Origin: Clostridiales bacterium
GTDB lineage: Bacteria; Bacillota; Clostridia; Saccharofermentanales; Saccharofermentanaceae
Direction: 5' to 3'
NCBI GenBank assembly: GCA_017554745.1
Contig: JAFZHS010000007.1
Coordinates: 104,778-168,777 of the forward strand
DNA: 64,000 nt
A program made the translations under genes and the position numbers. Positions 62,524 through 64,000 of this stretch are shown here, piece after piece; within the stretch, counting starts at the first letter, position 1; every line of letters starts with the position of its first letter. Under the pieces are notes generated by a model that was given only the letters and a program-made list of their open reading frames with translations, ran no database searches and was not told where the DNA came from.

Positions 62524-63504
62524 ATGGGCAAAAAATATTCACAATGGTTAGATGGAAAAGAGTTTAAGAACAATAAACTTCTTAGAAGAAGGTACGAGAA
62601 TATAGATATAGCGCCTGGTTATACACCGGCACTTAAGTTCAATTATAAAAAGTACACTATTGCAAGGCCTAATCATTTCAATGGCGAATTAAGCGAGATA
62701 CAGGAAAAAATATTAGGTTTGGTAGCTACACACTGCTTCCTTTCGATAAAGCAGATCAAAACATATCTCGACTTGCAAGGCGTAGATATAAGCATGTCAG
62801 AGATAAGCAGAACGCTTGAGGATTTGATTTTCTTTAATCTTGTTGAAAGGAATACCATAACTCGCAGGGATACAGTGTTTGATCAGGATTCAAAAATGTA
62901 TATAAGCACGGATTGCGAGGGGATAAAGCTATACTCTCAGGGTTGTTACAGACCTTTTAGCAACAGGGTTTTTCCTGCATGTCCTTTGAAAAGCCTTGCG
63001 ATAATAAAGCAAGACTGCGGTAATGCGATGCCCACCTTTGCAATTAGTATGCATATCATTAATCAGATACTTTTGAACAACATGATTTATAACGGAACTG
63101 TGCGTAGATTCAGAGTTGCTCAGATTAAGTACCTGCCAAGAATGAGACTTTCAGTTCCTCTTGAGATAGCTACTAATACGAGAATTTATTATTTCATTAA
63201 CGCAATTTTCATATCGACATATAGATTACAAGAGATTCTTAGTAATTGGAACGATTATACAACTATGCTAAAAGAAACAGTTAATGCTAAACATTCAGAG
63301 AAAAAGCAACTGGAATCAAATAAAAAAGGAAGTGTTGAGCCGTTTACAATAGTAATTATTGCAGCAAACACGGAACACTTGTCTCAAATTATGGATGTCG
63401 TTAATCGAACGGACACAAAAAATTTTGAAGTTGCTTTCACAATATATGATGAATGGTTCCAAAAGAAAGGCGGAACTTTCTTCCAGAAAGGAATAGTAAA
63501 ATAG
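62524..63504 (+). CDS. Winged-helix protein, last gene of the RT cluster
   Basis: A 326-aa protein. A Lys/Arg-rich N-terminus (MGKKYSQWLDGKEFKNNKLLRRR) precedes a winged-helix region (about 55-110: ILGLVATHCFLSIKQIKTYL, then SMSEISRTLEDLIFFNLVE), as in replication-relaxation family proteins of plasmids. The C-terminal half contains an alpha/beta domain (PFTIVIIAANTEHLSQIMDVV). AGGAG at 62512 lies 7 bases before the ATG, 12 bp after the RT stop. Confidence 0.72.
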   Translation: MGKKYSQWLDGKEFKNNKLLRRRYENIDIAPGYTPALKFNYKKYTIARPNHFNGELSEIQEKILGLVATHCFLSIKQIKTYLDLQGVDISMSEISRTLEDLIFFNLVERNTITRRDTVFDQDSKMYISTDCEGIKLYSQGCYRPFSNRVFPACPLKSLAIIKQDCGNAMPTFAISMHIINQILLNNMIYNGTVRRFRVAQIKYLPRMRLSVPLEIATNTRIYYFINAIFISTYRLQEILSNWNDYTTMLKETVNAKHSEKKQLESNKKGSVEPFTIVIIAANTEHLSQIMDVVNRTDTKNFEVAFTIYDEWFQKKGGTFFQKGIVK

Positions 63505-63556
63505 TCCATGCAATCTGCTTTTGCAGATCCATACATATCATGTATGCCCGTCATAC
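63505..63556. repeat. Right 52-bp inverted repeat of the RT island
   Basis: Begins at the stop codon of the winged-helix gene and is the perfect reverse complement of 54107-54158. A strong terminator follows directly. Confidence 0.9.
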
Positions 63557-63559
63557 ATA

Positions 63560-63599
63560 AACAACACCTCCCGCCGGATAGCGGGAGGTTGTTGTTTAA
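63560..63599 (+). terminator. Rho-independent terminator
   Basis: AACAACACCTCCCGC CGGATA GCGGGAGGTTGTTGTTT, stem of 14-15 bp and T-run; ends the RT-cluster transcript. Confidence 0.92.
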
Positions 63600-63616
63600 T
63601 ATATAAAATCGGGATT

Positions 63617-63643
63617 ATGTTGCCGTTTCCGATGTTGCCGTTT
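63617..63643. repeat. Direct repeat of ATGTTGCCGTTT
   Basis: Two copies at 63617-63628 and 63632-63643, period 15. Similar to the GTTGC pairs of the attachment-like modules at 49.9 and 53.8-54.0 kb. Confidence 0.5.
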
Positions 63644-63687
63644 GTGCTGTATTCCTTCTTTTGACACACCTTTTTTTATATATTTTA

Positions 63688-63716
63688 TTGACTTATTATA
63701 GTAATAACACTAATAT
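63688..63716 (+). promoter_or_regulatory. Strong SigA-type promoter upstream of RT-fragment copy 3
   Basis: TTGACT (63688-63693) and TAATAT (63711-63716), 17 nt apart. No ORF of coding size follows before the window edge. Confidence 0.7.
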
Positions 63717-63722
63717 TTCACT

Positions 63723-64000
63723 TAGGATCAACTATGTTTTTGTGATTGAGAACATAGTTAATTCGTGATCCAAATAGCATGAAAATATTGAAAGAAAAGA
63801 TATAAGGATTCCGCTCGGTGAAACTCACTTAAGGTTTGGTTAGGCGCTTTCTAAAAATCGGTTGATTCTTGACGACCTATCGGAAGACGAAGCCGTTATG
63901 GCTACTATAAATTATTCGTCGGAAAAGATGCCAAGGACAACCTTATGAAGTATGCACTAATTGCAAGAAAGGCAAGGTGCGATACCCCGGAGAATCACCT
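63723..64000 (+). ncRNA. Candidate structured RNA containing RT-fragment copy 3, open at window edge
   Basis: Downstream of the promoter the sequence can form a long stem-loop at 63725-63771 (outer arms GGATC/GATCC, inner AACTATGTT/AACATAGTT), then an unstructured A-rich stretch and, from 63879, the RT-gene fragment in sense. The RT frame is closed by TGA just upstream of the fragment, so no RT protein is made. The longest ORF after the promoter is 8 codons (ATG at 63773). Candidate only. Confidence 0.4.
63879..64000 (+). repeat. RT-gene fragment copy 3 (at least 122 bp)
   Basis: Identical to 62146-62267 (122/122) and cut by the window end. Upstream flanks of the copies are unrelated. Confidence 0.9.

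Noticed and set aside
55055..64000. Diversity-generating retroelement (RT with template and variable repeats)
   Set aside because: The three repeat copies are identical, with no adenine-specific differences; none lies at the 3' end of a target gene with a C-type lectin fold; the RT has group II-like motifs.
63879..64000. Assembly artefact explaining RT-fragment copy 3
   Set aside because: Not fully excluded, because a contig ending in a repeat of 122 bp can arise in graph assembly; but copy 1 lies inside continuous sequence with its own promoter and structure, so at least one duplication is real. Kept as a finding with this caveat.
1..64000. CRISPR arrays, complete tRNA or rRNA genes
   Set aside because: No regularly spaced direct repeats of CRISPR type and no complete cloverleaf or rRNA were seen; only tRNA-3'-end-like strings at 49811 and 53862.

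Overview
The window looks like chromosome of a mid-GC member of the Bacillota, most likely a gut or rumen Clostridia. The signs are many Gram-positive-type lipoproteins, LytTR/DUF3021 and ABC-exporter cassettes, YnzC/DUF896, strong AGGAGG ribosome sites, rho-independent terminators and ECF-type promoters of the TGCAAC/TGTAAC-N16 kind. No rRNA or complete tRNA gene was seen, so family-level placement is not possible from this sequence.

Positions 1-48 kb are ordinary accessory chromosome: small transcription units on both strands. They contain a LytTR regulator with DUF3021 partner followed by an ABC exporter (1.9-5.3 kb); an SLC13-type transporter; lipoproteins; a stand-alone MutS-type ATPase; a SulP anion transporter; an MFS exporter; a second ABC exporter (17.6-20.0 kb); serine acetyltransferase; a two-domain GDPD lipoprotein; a CASTOR/POLLUX-like channel; many GNAT acetyltransferases; two MATE exporters; and a fused HTH-phosphoribosyltransferase regulator. 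Five separated genes, mostly lipoproteins or membrane-anchored proteins of unknown function, share a precise promoter pattern (TGCAAC, 16 nt, YTGTWT). This suggests one envelope-stress-type ECF sigma regulon.

From 49 to 54 kb the sequence becomes a mobile-element hotspot. A Phd/YefM-RelE-type toxin-antitoxin pair is followed by two copies (49.8 and 53.8-54.0 kb) of the same module: a hairpin, a tRNA-3'-end-like string, about 140 bp, then a GTTGC direct-repeat pair. They bracket a 4-kb cargo segment (nucleoside phosphorylase, GNAT, two unknown proteins) and look like degenerate integrase attachment sites.

The most unusual part is an AT-rich island at 54,107-63,556 bounded by perfect 52-bp inverted repeats. 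It has two divergent arms. The left arm is one lipoprotein gene on the minus strand. The right arm is a 904-aa TPR protein, then, after a terminator, a coupled cluster: a 45-aa protein, a DUF2815-like protein, a VapE-like NTPase, two small proteins (one with a CFITTAC motif), a group II-like reverse transcriptase (RT) without endonuclease domain, and a winged-helix protein. No integrase or transposase is visible. A stretch of the RT gene (thumb region) is present twice more with 100% identity. One copy (85 bp) lies in the 5' leader of the lipoprotein, with a downstream end that can pair with a sequence upstream of it. The other (at least 122 bp) lies outside the right inverted repeat, downstream of a strong promoter and a long stem-loop, and runs off the end of the window. 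The duplicated RT segment, the structured leaders and the symmetric ends are the best candidate here for an undescribed retroelement, satellite or defence system; its function is inference only.
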